Below the pieces are notes generated by a model. That model had not been told where the DNA came from. It ran no database searches and saw nothing but the letters and a program-made list of their open reading frames with translations. The translations under genes and the position numbers were made by a program. From the NCBI RefSeq assembly GCF_001422985.1, contig NZ_LMNL01000034.1, forward strand, positions 768,112 to 832,111: a DNA stretch of 64,000 bases, read 5' to 3'. Shown piece after piece: positions 1-9,464 of this stretch. The DNA is from Methylobacterium sp. Leaf117 (GTDB taxonomy: Bacteria > Pseudomonadota > Alphaproteobacteria > Rhizobiales > Beijerinckiaceae). Each line of letters opens with the position of its first letter. The first letter of the stretch is position 1.

Positions 1-12
1 GAGCCGGTCCCG

Positions 13-1302
<1,290 letters not shown>

Positions 1303-1460
1303 CGTGTCTACAACCTTGCCTAAATCTTGCCCTCCGGGGGCGCAGGTCGCGCCGCTGATCGGAGACATCGAACGTGAAACCGGGCGGGACGCGCGCCGTC
1401 CGCGTGGAAACAGCACCGTTATAGCCAAGTTTTGTCGAAAAGGAGGTTCTGCGCGTCCGA

Positions 1461-1652
1461 TTATGCTTCGCCGCCGGACTCGGGTGTTTCCTCGGGTCCG
1501 GAACCGAGCGAACGCCCGCGCACCTGTGCCTTCCGGCGGCGCAGGTTGTCGCGCAGGGCCGCCTTCAGGCGCTCGGCCCGTTGCTCGGCCGCGTTGCGCG
1601 GGGTCTTTTTCGTGGCGGCCTGCGTGTCGGCCTGGGATTCGTCGTCCGTCAT
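1461..1652 (-). CDS. Small basic conserved-type protein of unknown function
   Basis: A 63-residue protein with no signal peptide or membrane segment. The first third is acidic and polar. The middle is strongly basic and probably helical ([17 protein letters not shown]), and the tail is rich in Gly, Glu and Ser. Short proteins with an RLKAALR-LRRRK-type core are common hypotheticals in Rhizobiales, which is recognition only; no function is known to me. It lies upstream of murA on the same strand and could be co-transcribed, with 158 bases between. The basic helix could bind nucleic acid, but that is inference. Confidence 0.6.
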   Translation of the reverse strand: MTDDESQADTQAATKKTPRNAAEQRAERLKAALRDNLRRRKAQVRGRSLGSGPEETPESGGEA

Positions 1653-2026
1653 GCGTCGCAGGGATCCGGTGGAGCGGGATCGGGCGGGGAGGGGCCTAGC
1701 GTGGTCCGCGACGCGCCGGGAGGCCCCGCGCGACCCATCGTCGCCACGTCGCTGTGTCGGCTTTGCATCCCCTGGTCGATGGATGCAAACCAGGAATGCG
1801 GATGTCGACTTGAACCAATTCCAAGTTCACCTGTATCGTCGCGACCGCGTCGGGGAAACCCGAAGTCAGGGCGAGCGTCGTCAGCAACTCCTTCATGGAG
1901 CGTGCGCCAAGCTCGCCACCGAGACCGATTGCATCAAGGGCCCCCCGCACGAGGGTCCGCGTGGAAACGATCCCGCCGGAGGCCGCGATTCCACCGCCGG
2001 CCCCTCAGCCCAAGCGTGAAGGACGG
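1653..2026. other. Intergenic region upstream of hemA
   Basis: 374 bases between the divergent small gene and hemA. I see no convincing gene. It contains the putative hemA promoter and inverted repeat listed at 1810-1839. Confidence 0.5.
1810..1839 (+). promoter_or_regulatory. Putative hemA promoter with overlapping inverted repeat
   Basis: TTGAAC (1810-1815) and TATCGT (1834-1839) are 18 bases apart, each matching 4 of 6 sigma70 consensus positions. The -35 hexamer is one arm of an inverted repeat, TGAAC (1811-1815) and GTTCA (1825-1829) with 9 bases between, so a regulator bound here would cover the promoter. The site is about 190 bases before the hemA start. It is a weak motif match and no regulator is identified. 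Confidence 0.3.
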
Positions 2027-3421
2027 ATGCCCGTGAACCGCATGCCCGCGACGATCAAGATCAGCGACACCAAGCAGGGAGCGGGCCAGCAGGGAGCGGG
2101 CCAGGGAGCGGGCTGTGAGTCCAAGCCCGCGATCACGTCTGCAATCAAGGCTGCGATCAAGACGGGGTCCATCGGTCAGGGCCGGATCGACTACGAGTCG
2201 CATTTCCGCACCGCCCTCGACCGCCTGCACAGCGAGCGCCGCTACCGGGTGTTCGCCGATATCGAGCGCATCGCCGGCCGCTTCCCGACCGCGCATTGGC
2301 GCAAACCCGATGGCGGCACTTCCGAGATTACGGTCTGGTGTTCCAACGACTACCTCGGCATGGGCCAGCACCCGGACGTGGTCGGCGCCATGACCCGCAC
2401 GGCCGCCCGCTGCGGCGTCGGCGCAGGCGGCACCCGCAACATCGCCGGCAACAACTCGCCGCTGGTCGACCTGGAGCGCGAGCTGGCCGACCTGCATGGC
2501 AAGGAGGCCGGCCTCGTCTTCACCTCGGGCTACGTCTCGAACCAGTCCGGCATCTCGACGATCGCCAAGCTGATCCCGAACTGCCTGATCCTGTCGGATG
2601 CCTTCAACCACAACTCGATGATCGAGGGCGTGCGCCATTCGGGCTGCGAGAAGCGGGTCTTCCGCCACAACGACCTCAAGCACCTCGAGGAACTGCTGAT
2701 CGCGGCGGGCGACCGCCCGAAGCTGATCGCCTTCGAGAGCGTCTATTCCATGGACGGCGACGTCTCCGACATCGGCGCGATCTGCGATCTCGCCGACCGC
2801 TACGGCGCCATGACCTATCTCGACGAGGTCCATGCGGTCGGCCTCTACGGCCCGCGCGGCGGCGGCATCTCCGAGCGCGACGGGGTGATGCACCGGGTCG
2901 ACGTGATCGAGGGCACGCTGGCTAAGGGCTTCGGCTGCGTCGGCGGCTACATCACGGGATCTGCGGTCCTGTGCGACGCGGTCCGCAGCCACGCCCCGGG
3001 CTTCATCTTCACCACCGCCCTGCCGCCCGCCATCGCGGCGGCCGCCATCGCCTCGGTGCGCTACCTGAAGCGCTCGACCGTCGAGCGCGAGGCGCACCAG
3101 CGCCAGGCCGCCCGGACCAAGACCGCCCTGGAGGCCGCCGGTCTGCCGGTGTTGCACACCGACACCCACATCGTGCCCGTGATGGTGGGCGACGCCGAGC
3201 TGTGCAAGGCGGCGGCCGATCACCTGCTGGAGCACCACGGCATCTACATCCAGCCGATCAACTACCCCACCGTGCCGCGCGGCACCGAGCGCCTGCGGAT
3301 CACGCCCTCGCCCTTCCACGACGATGCCCGCATCGCCAAGCTGACGGCGGCGTTGACCGAGACCTGGGACACCCTCGACCTCCCGCGCGCCGGGACGGTG
3401 TTCGTCGAAGCGGCCGAGTAG
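2027..3421 (+). CDS. hemA: 5-aminolevulinate synthase (HemA, C4 pathway)
   Basis: Condenses glycine with succinyl-CoA using PLP to give 5-aminolevulinate, the committed step of haem and cobalamin-type tetrapyrroles in alphaproteobacteria. The core begins at [19 protein letters not shown]. It contains the glycine-rich [11 protein letters not shown] segment, [11 protein letters not shown] with the PLP-contacting Asp and His, and [12 protein letters not shown] with the Schiff-base Lys. I chose the ATG at 2027 because an AAGGA sequence ends 3 bases before it; an ATG at 2042 is the alternative. Either start leaves about 50-55 extra residues before the usual N terminus. These include a Gln-Gly-Ala repeat encoded by 15-bp tandem repeats at 2074-2112. 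It is convergent with tspO, with only 10 bases between the stops. Confidence 0.95.
   Translation: MPVNRMPATIKISDTKQGAGQQGAGQGAGCESKPAITSAIKAAIKTGSIGQGRIDYESHFRTALDRLHSERRYRVFADIERIAGRFPTAHWRKPDGGTSEITVWCSNDYLGMGQHPDVVGAMTRTAARCGVGAGGTRNIAGNNSPLVDLERELADLHGKEAGLVFTSGYVSNQSGISTIAKLIPNCLILSDAFNHNSMIEGVRHSGCEKRVFRHNDLKHLEELLIAAGDRPKLIAFESVYSMDGDVSDIGAICDLADRYGAMTYLDEVHAVGLYGPRGGGISERDGVMHRVDVIEGTLAKGFGCVGGYITGSAVLCDAVRSHAPGFIFTTALPPAIAAAAIASVRYLKRSTVEREAHQRQAARTKTALEAAGLPVLHTDTHIVPVMVGDAELCKAAADHLLEHHGIYIQPINYPTVPRGTERLRITPSPFHDDARIAKLTAALTETWDTLDLPRAGTVFVEAAE
2074..2112. repeat. 15-bp tandem repeat inside the hemA leader
   Basis: Two perfect 15-bp units (2074-2088 and 2089-2103, GCAGGGAGCGGGCCA) plus a 9-bp partial third. 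The repeat is in frame and encodes QGAGQ-type residues before the conserved ALAS core, so copy-number change would not shift the frame. Confidence 0.9.
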
Positions 3422-3431
3422 CCGCCGCGCT

Positions 3432-3965
3432 TCAGTTCAGGCGCCAGATCGCGCCGGTGAGCATGGTCGCGAAGCCGACCCAGGCGGCGTAGGGCACCAG
3501 CAGCCACGCCGCGGCCCGGTCGAAGCGCCAGGACAGGCGGATCGTCCAGAGGATCATCACCCACATCGCGGCCGAGACCACCAGGGCGGCGCACAGGGCG
3601 TGTGCGGCGAAGAAGGTCGGGGTCCAGGCGGCGTTGAGGGCGAGCTGCACCGCGAAGGCGACCAGCGCCAGCCGCCACGCGCCCCGGGTCGGACCCGTGC
3701 GGGGTTTCGCCCCGAGGAGCCGGAAGGCCGAGAGCGCGATCATCCCGTAGAGGATGGTCCAGGCCACCGGGAACGCCCAGTTCGGCGGGTTGAAGGACGG
3801 CTTCGTCAGCCCGGCATACCATCCGTCGATATTCGCACCGGTGGCGGACGAGCCGAGCACGGCCGTCAGCACCACCGGCAGGATCGCCACCGCCAGCCGC
3901 CACGGCAGGGCAAGGGCGGGCTCGGTGGGAATATGGATCGGCGACGATGCTGGCGCACGGGACAT
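3432..3965 (-). CDS. tspO: TspO/MBR family tryptophan-rich sensory protein
   Basis: A 177-residue integral membrane protein of the TspO family, which binds and helps move or degrade porphyrin intermediates; in Rhodobacter it modulates photosynthesis genes. Five hydrophobic segments are visible. Signature blocks are WYAGLTKPSFNPPNWAFPV, the ALNAAWTPTFF helix, and the closing LVPYAAWVGFATML block. The ATG at 3965 (MSRAP) was chosen because the family core starts about 20 residues later; the frame stays open much further upstream. It is tail-to-tail with hemA, the enzyme making the tetrapyrrole precursor, so a role in tetrapyrrole handling is a reasonable inference. Confidence 0.93.
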   Translation of the reverse strand: MSRAPASSPIHIPTEPALALPWRLAVAILPVVLTAVLGSSATGANIDGWYAGLTKPSFNPPNWAFPVAWTILYGMIALSAFRLLGAKPRTGPTRGAWRLALVAFAVQLALNAAWTPTFFAAHALCAALVVSAAMWVMILWTIRLSWRFDRAAAWLLVPYAAWVGFATMLTGAIWRLN

Positions 3966-4109
3966 GACGAACGGGATTCCTTGCCTTCGGCGGGGTTCTC
4001 GCCCTGAGATGGGGAGAACGCCTTGGAGAGAGACAGACCGCCTTGCCCGCGGTCCGTGCACCGGTCCGCGCCGGCCGGTCAACACAACCCTGACGGACGG
4101 ACACGCCCC

Positions 4110-5291
4110 ATGTCGGAACCGAACGCACCGAAGCCGCCTTCGGATGCCCCGCCCGCCTTCGCGAAGCGCAGCCTCGCCGCCCAGGCCCTGGGCCGTGTCG
4201 ACCCGGTGACCCGGGCCGTGGTGGCGCCCCTGCACGTGGCCACCACCTTCCTGCGCGATCCCGACAACGGCTATCGCTCGGGCTTCTCCTACGCCCGCCC
4301 CGACAACGCCACGGTGCGGGAGGCGGAGGCCGTGCTGGCGATGCTGGAGGATGCGGCGGCCGGCGCCCTGCTGTTCGGCTCCGGCATGGCGGCGGCCACC
4401 GCCGTGTTCACCGCCCTGGAGCCCGGCGACCACGTGGTGGCGCCCCGGGTGATGTACTGGGGCCTGAAGCGCTGGCTCAACGCCGAGATGCCGCGCCGGC
4501 GCATCGCGGTCGATTTCGTCGACATGGACGATCTAACGGCCCTGGAGCGGGCGATCCGGCCGGGCGCCACGAAGCTCGTCTGGATCGAGACCCCCGGCAA
4601 CCCGCTCTGGACCATCACCGACATCGCCGGAGCCGCCCAGCTCGCGCACGCGGCGGGTGCCCGGCTCGCCGTCGATTCCACCGCCGCCTCGCCGATCCAC
4701 ACCCGGCCGCTGACGCTCGGCGCCGACATCGTGATGCACTCGGCCACCAAGATCCTCAACGGCCATTCCGACGTGGTGGCGGGGGTGCTCGCCGGGGCGG
4801 TCGCGGACATGTTCTGGGAGCGTCTCGCCGCGATCCGCTCGGGCGGCGGTGCGATTCTCGGCCCGTTCGAGGCCTACCTGCTGATGCGCTCGCTGCGGAC
4901 CCTTCCCCTGCGGGCGGCGGCGCAGGCCGCCGCGGCGGCCGAACTCGCGCGCCGGCTCCAGGCTCATCCGTGCGTCTCGCACGTGCTCTATCCCGGCCTG
5001 CCGGACGATCCCGGCCACGCGGTGGCGGCCCGGCAGATGGAGGGCGGCTTCGGCTTCATGCTGTCGATCCGGGTGCGGGACGGCGAGGGGGCGGCCATTG
5101 CGACCGCGGCGCGGGTGCGGCTGTGGAAGCGGGCGACGTCGCTCGGCGGCGTCGAGAGCCTGATAGAGCACCGGGCCTCGGTCGAGGGGCCGGATTCCCC
5201 GTGCCCACCGGATCTCCTGCGGCTGTCCTCGGGGATCGAGGCGGTGGACGACCTGTTCGCCGACCTCGACGGGGCCCTCAGGAACACCTGA
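4110..5291 (+). CDS. Cys/Met metabolism PLP-dependent enzyme (cystathionine gamma-synthase/beta-lyase type)
   Basis: A 393-residue member of the transsulfuration family. It shows SGFSYARPDNATVREAE (family YxR substrate/PLP region), FGSGMAAATAVF, a VDSTAASP segment with the PLP-ring Asp, and SATKILNGHSDV with the PLP Lys. The C-terminal RATSLGGVESLIEHRAS block is typical. Sequence alone does not separate cystathionine beta-lyase from gamma-synthase or O-acetylhomoserine sulfhydrylase. The start was set at the ATG at 4110 (MSEPN); the frame is open upstream to 4023, but that part has no family sequence. It is divergent from tspO and is followed by a small secreted protein 71 bases later. Confidence 0.9.
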   Translation: MSEPNAPKPPSDAPPAFAKRSLAAQALGRVDPVTRAVVAPLHVATTFLRDPDNGYRSGFSYARPDNATVREAEAVLAMLEDAAAGALLFGSGMAAATAVFTALEPGDHVVAPRVMYWGLKRWLNAEMPRRRIAVDFVDMDDLTALERAIRPGATKLVWIETPGNPLWTITDIAGAAQLAHAAGARLAVDSTAASPIHTRPLTLGADIVMHSATKILNGHSDVVAGVLAGAVADMFWERLAAIRSGGGAILGPFEAYLLMRSLRTLPLRAAAQAAAAAELARRLQAHPCVSHVLYPGLPDDPGHAVAARQMEGGFGFMLSIRVRDGEGAAIATAARVRLWKRATSLGGVESLIEHRASVEGPDSPCPPDLLRLSSGIEAVDDLFADLDGALRNT

Positions 5292-5362
5292 TATTTTCGC
5301 GTGGTGCGGGGAACCGGATTCGCGCGTTGGTGCGCAGGATCATCCCGAGAGACCGCTCCACC

Positions 5363-5785
5363 ATGCCGAAGCCTGCCCTCCTCACCGGAGCCTTCGCGCT
5401 CCTCCTCCTCGGCGCGCCCGCCCGGGCCGAGACCGGGCCGCCCGAGCTGAACATCGAGAAGACCTGCCGGTCGGCAGCCTCCGCGAGCGTGAGCGACAAT
5501 GCCAGCCAGGAAGGCTGCCTGCGCTCCGAGCGGGCCTCGCATGACGAGGTCAAGCGCCGCTGGAACGAGTTCACGCCCGCCGCCAAGCGGCAGTGCGAGA
5601 AGCAGTTCGAGGCCGGCGGCTTTCCGTCCTACGTCGAGATGGTCACCTGCCTCGAACTGGCCAGCGGCACCGGCCTGCCACGACAGGCCGACGATGCCCG
5701 CGCCGGCCAGGGCACCAGCAGCGCCACGAAGGAGCCGAGCCCGGCCCAGCGCACCGACCCGATCAAGGTGCTGGAGAAGCAGTAG
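5363..5785 (+). CDS. Small secreted Cys-containing protein of unknown function
   Basis: A 140-residue protein with a clear signal peptide (Met-Pro-Lys, then a Leu/Ala-rich core) and a predicted cut after PARA at about residue 20. The mature part has four Cys (near CRSAAS, EGCLRSE, RQCEKQF and VTCLEL), which suggests two disulfides in the periplasm. The C-terminal third is rich in Ala, Ser and Thr and looks disordered. I recognise the Cys spacing as that of a Rhizobiales hypothetical family but know no function. It lies tail-to-tail with opgH. Confidence 0.7.
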   Translation: MPKPALLTGAFALLLLGAPARAETGPPELNIEKTCRSAASASVSDNASQEGCLRSERASHDEVKRRWNEFTPAAKRQCEKQFEAGGFPSYVEMVTCLELASGTGLPRQADDARAGQGTSSATKEPSPAQRTDPIKVLEKQ

Positions 5786-5789
5786 CGCC

Positions 5790-7688
5790 TCAGCTCGAGG
5801 AGGCCGGAACCTCGTCGGCGAGCCAAGTCGGTTCGACCCGGCCACGACCGGCCTCGGCCGCTCCGCCCCGGCTCTGCGCCAGGGCGGTGAGTTCGGGCGC
5901 GCGGGCCGTGTCGTCCACGGTCAGGAACAGGCGCCGGGCCTGCGAGATCCGGCCAAGTCGGGCGCTGCTGGTCAGCACGCTCTGGGCCGGGCTCGACAGC
6001 AGGCCGAGGGCGACCGGCGCCATCCAGAGGGCGAGCCAGGGATCGCCGGCCCAGGCGAGGCCGGCCGTCAGCAGGGCACCCGCCACGAGGGTGTCGACCT
6101 GGAGCCGGCACGCCTCCGTCCACGGCACGCGGCGGTCGTCGCGCACCTGCGCGTCCCAGCGCACCACGCGGCCGACGAAGGTGGTGGCGACGGCGCCTGC
6201 GGCGAACAGCGTCATCACCGGCCAGAGCAGGACCCAGATCGCCTGTTCGAGGATGGCGCTCTTGAGGAGCGAGGCGGTGCCGCCGAAGGCCGCCCGCCGC
6301 TCGGCCGAGGCGAGGACATGGCCGAGGCTCAAGAGCTTCGGCACGGCCAGGATCGTGACCACCAGGGCGGCCAGCGCGTGGGCGGCAGCCCCCGTTCCCG
6401 TGAGGCCGTAGCCGAGCAGGCCGAGCTCGCCGGTCCGGGACGCCTGAAGCGTGCCGAGGGCAAGGAACAGCACCCAGAGCGGGCAGGCCATGTAGGACAG
6501 GATGCCGACGGCGAGGTGCCAGCGGCTGGCGGGGCGCAGGCCCGGCATCGCCGTGACGCGCAGGTGCTGCATGTTGCCCTGGCACCAGCGGCGTTCGCGC
6601 CCGAGGAGGTCGACGAGATTCGTCGGCATCTCTTCCCAGGTGCCGCCCATCTCCGGCAGCAGGCGAACCTCCCAGCCGGCCCGGCGCAGGAGCGCACCCT
6701 CGACGATGTCGTGGCACAGGATCTCGCCGCCCAGCGGCGCCTTGCCGGGCAGCACCGGCAGCTCGGCATTGTTGGCGAAGGCCGCGACCCGCACGATCGC
6801 GTTGTGGCCCCAGTAGCTCCCGTCCGGCCCCTGCCAGGTCTCCAGGCATCGGATGGAGAGCGGCGCGTAGAGCCGCACGGCGAATTGCTGGATGCGGGCG
6901 AACAGGGTGTCGCGCCCGGTGGCGTAGGACACGGTCTGGATCAGGCCGACCCGGGGGCTCTCCTCCATCAGCCGGGCGAGGCGGCGCATGGCGCTGCCGG
7001 TCATCAGGCTGTCGGCGTCGAGCACGATCATGAAGTCGTACGCGGACCCGTAGGTCTTGCAGAACTCGGCGATGTTGCCGGCCTTGCGGCCGGCATTGTC
7101 GCGGCGCCGGCGATAGCGGACCCGCGGCAGGCCGGGTCCGTTCTGGCGGGTCCAGGCCTCGATGCGGGCGAATTCGTGCTCCTCCACCGCCGCGATGGCG
7201 CCGTCCCGCGTGTCGGACAGGACGAAGATGTCGATGTCGCCGCCGGTGCCCCCGGCCTGCTGAAGCGAGCGGGCCATGACCCGCAGGGCCGCGAACACCG
7301 CCACGGCGTCCTCGGCGTGGATCGCCACCACGGCGGCGGTGCGGCTCAGGCCCGAGGCCTCCGCCGGGATCGTGAGGGAGCGCCGCTCCAGGGCGGATTT
7401 CGCCCGGTCGCCGAAGGCCGTGGCGACGAGGCCGTAGACGTACTGCCAGGCCACGAAGGCCTGCCACGTCATCACGAGGGCGAACAGCCCGAGCACCGCA
7501 CCGGCGAGGAGGCCGGACGGCGTCCCATAGGCGCCGAGCGCCAGGGCGGTGACAAGGGCACCGAGAGCCAGCGGCGGCAGGGCCAGCAGCAGGCGGCGGC
7601 CCAGAAAGGCGGCCGGCGCTTCCGGCCCGATTTCCACCGGCCCCGGGATTTCAGCCGCCGGGGCGTCGTGCGACAACCTGTGGGACAT
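5790..7688 (-). CDS. opgH: Glucans biosynthesis glucosyltransferase OpgH/MdoH
   Basis: Inner-membrane GT2 enzyme that polymerises the glucose backbone of osmoregulated periplasmic glucans from UDP-glucose and passes it to the periplasm. The 632-residue product has two N-terminal membrane helices and a cytosolic GT2 domain with FMIVLDADSLMTG (DxD) and a GHNAIVR acceptor segment. HDIVEGALLRRAGW supplies the catalytic Asp, and the R-RRWCQGNMQH motif corresponds to QxxRW. About five more helices follow. I chose the ATG at 7688 (MSHRLSHD); the frame continues upstream into the divergent opgD gene, which cannot be coding for both. It is divergent from its partner gene by only 70 bases. Confidence 0.93.
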   Translation of the reverse strand: MSHRLSHDAPAAEIPGPVEIGPEAPAAFLGRRLLLALPPLALGALVTALALGAYGTPSGLLAGAVLGLFALVMTWQAFVAWQYVYGLVATAFGDRAKSALERRSLTIPAEASGLSRTAAVVAIHAEDAVAVFAALRVMARSLQQAGGTGGDIDIFVLSDTRDGAIAAVEEHEFARIEAWTRQNGPGLPRVRYRRRRDNAGRKAGNIAEFCKTYGSAYDFMIVLDADSLMTGSAMRRLARLMEESPRVGLIQTVSYATGRDTLFARIQQFAVRLYAPLSIRCLETWQGPDGSYWGHNAIVRVAAFANNAELPVLPGKAPLGGEILCHDIVEGALLRRAGWEVRLLPEMGGTWEEMPTNLVDLLGRERRWCQGNMQHLRVTAMPGLRPASRWHLAVGILSYMACPLWVLFLALGTLQASRTGELGLLGYGLTGTGAAAHALAALVVTILAVPKLLSLGHVLASAERRAAFGGTASLLKSAILEQAIWVLLWPVMTLFAAGAVATTFVGRVVRWDAQVRDDRRVPWTEACRLQVDTLVAGALLTAGLAWAGDPWLALWMAPVALGLLSSPAQSVLTSSARLGRISQARRLFLTVDDTARAPELTALAQSRGGAAEAGRGRVEPTWLADEVPASSS

Positions 7689-7758
7689 GGGGCGCGGGAA
7701 ACTCGAAGGAGGGACACCGCGATCCACCACCGGGCACGATGCCGGCAAAGGGGAAGCG

Positions 7759-9390
7759 ATGCGCGATGGCGAGGGTCTCGAAGGATGCGGGGACACCGAG
7801 TCCTTCTCGCGGCGGCAGGCCCTGCGAACCACGCTCGGCGTGGCCGTTGGGATGATCCTGCCTACCGCGCATGATCTGAATGCGGGCCGAACGCGCGCCG
7901 AGTCCCCGGATTCCCGATCATTTGATGCGGTGAAGGCCAAAGCGCGCGCGCTCGCGGCCAGCCCGTACCAGGCCCAGCCGGACGATCTGCCGGCGCCGCT
8001 CGCCGGCCTGTCCTACGACGGCTACCGCGCCATCACCTTCCGGCCGGAGGCGAGCCTGCCCCTCGGCCGCCGCTTCTCGGCCCAGCTGTTCCATCGCGGC
8101 TTCCTGCAGCGCAAGCGCGTCGCCCTGTACCGGCAGCCGCGCAACGGCCCGGCCCAACCGATTCCCTACGCCTCCGACCTGTTCGACCTCGGGCCGGCCC
8201 TGGGAGGACAGAGCTTCGCCCCCGATCTCGGCTTCGCGGGCTTCCGGCTGCACTACGCCTTCGGTGCCGATCGGCCGGGGGACCAGGAGGAGGTCCTGGT
8301 CTTTCTCGGCGCCTCCTACTTCCGGCTGCGCGGGTTCGGCCAGGAATACGGGCTCTCGGCCCGGGGTGCCGCGATCCGCACCGGGGGGCCGGGCACGGAG
8401 GAATTTCCGGATTTCACGGCCTTCTGGATCTGCGAGCCGGAGGCCGATGCCCGCACCCTCGAGATCTGGGCCCTGCTCGATTCGCCGAGCCTCGCCGGAG
8501 CCTACCGCTTCCGCGTGGCGCCGGGCGATCCGTCGGTGATGGACGTCGAGGTGTCGCTCCATCCCCGCACCGCCCTGGAGCATCTCGGGCTCGCCCCCCT
8601 CACCAGCATGTTCCTGCACGGGGCGAACGGGCCGGGCGCGCGGGGCGCCGAGCCCTTCGACGATTTCCGTCCGCAGGTGCATGATTCCGACGGGCTCGCG
8701 GTGGTGACGCGTGGGGAGCGCCTGTGGCGGCCCCTGGTCAACGGCCGGGCCCAGCCGCAGATCTCCGCCTTCGGCGCCGATCCGCTGGAGGGTTTCGGCA
8801 TGCTCCAGCGCACGCGCGACTTTCCTGCCTATCTCGACGTCCAGGCCCGGCACGAGGCCCGGCCCGGGCTCTGGGTCACGCCCGGATCGGGATTCGGAGC
8901 CGGTGCGGTCCGCCTGTTCGAGATCCCGTCCCGCGAGGAGTACATGGACAACATCGTGGCTGCCTTCGTGCCCGGCGCGCCCGTGCCGGCCGGGACCGAG
9001 CGCGCCGTGTCCTACCGCCTCACGACGGTGGGGGCCGAGCCGGCGAGCGTCGTGCCCGGCACCCTCGGCCGTGTGGTCTCGACCCGGGTGGGTTCGGCCG
9101 AGCGCCTGCGCCCGACCACCCCGCCGAGCCCGGGCCGGCGCCTCTACGTCGTGGATTTCGAAGGGCCGGGCCTGCCGGCCGACCGGGGCGCGACACCGAC
9201 CGCGGACGTCTCCGCCAGCGCCGGCACGATGGTCGATCCCGTGGTGGAGTTCGTGCCCCAGACCGGCGGCTGGCGGCTCTACGTGGAGTGGCGCCCACCG
9301 ACGCCGCTGCCGCCGGGCGACGCGATCCTGCGCGCCCGCCTCGTCCAGGACGGACGGGCCGTGACCGAGACCTGGGACATGCCGGCCTGA
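7759..9390 (+). CDS. Periplasmic glucans biosynthesis protein (OpgG/OpgD family)
   Basis: A 543-residue periplasmic protein needed, with OpgH, to make or branch osmoregulated glucans. The N terminus carries SRRQALRTTLGVAVG, a plausible Tat signal with an Ala in place of the usual Phe; OpgD proteins use Tat. The mature domain starts at FDAVKAKARALAASPY and includes SYDGYRAITFRPE, ASYFRLRGFGQEYGLSARG and TSMFLHGANG, all family hallmarks. The ATG at 7759 has a GGGGAAG ribosome site just upstream. The Tat-like start favours OpgD over OpgG, but that choice is inference. It is divergent from opgH, so both are probably driven from the 70-base gap. Confidence 0.92.
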   Translation: MRDGEGLEGCGDTESFSRRQALRTTLGVAVGMILPTAHDLNAGRTRAESPDSRSFDAVKAKARALAASPYQAQPDDLPAPLAGLSYDGYRAITFRPEASLPLGRRFSAQLFHRGFLQRKRVALYRQPRNGPAQPIPYASDLFDLGPALGGQSFAPDLGFAGFRLHYAFGADRPGDQEEVLVFLGASYFRLRGFGQEYGLSARGAAIRTGGPGTEEFPDFTAFWICEPEADARTLEIWALLDSPSLAGAYRFRVAPGDPSVMDVEVSLHPRTALEHLGLAPLTSMFLHGANGPGARGAEPFDDFRPQVHDSDGLAVVTRGERLWRPLVNGRAQPQISAFGADPLEGFGMLQRTRDFPAYLDVQARHEARPGLWVTPGSGFGAGAVRLFEIPSREEYMDNIVAAFVPGAPVPAGTERAVSYRLTTVGAEPASVVPGTLGRVVSTRVGSAERLRPTTPPSPGRRLYVVDFEGPGLPADRGATPTADVSASAGTMVDPVVEFVPQTGGWRLYVEWRPPTPLPPGDAILRARLVQDGRAVTETWDMPA

Positions 9391-9464
9391 ACGGCGAAGG
9401 GGTGGCGGGTTTGACCGGTCCGCACGCAGCCCTGTAGACACCCGGCCCCACCCGGAGACGCCTC

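Noticed and set aside
1810..1829. FNR/FnrL or LexA site upstream of hemA
   Set aside because: TTGAA-N4-TTCCAA deviates from the FNR consensus, and the GAAC/GTTC spacing does not match alphaproteobacterial LexA, so only a generic inverted repeat is reported.
1934..3319. Minus-strand open frame over hemA
   Set aside because: Antisense to hemA; no recognisable domain.
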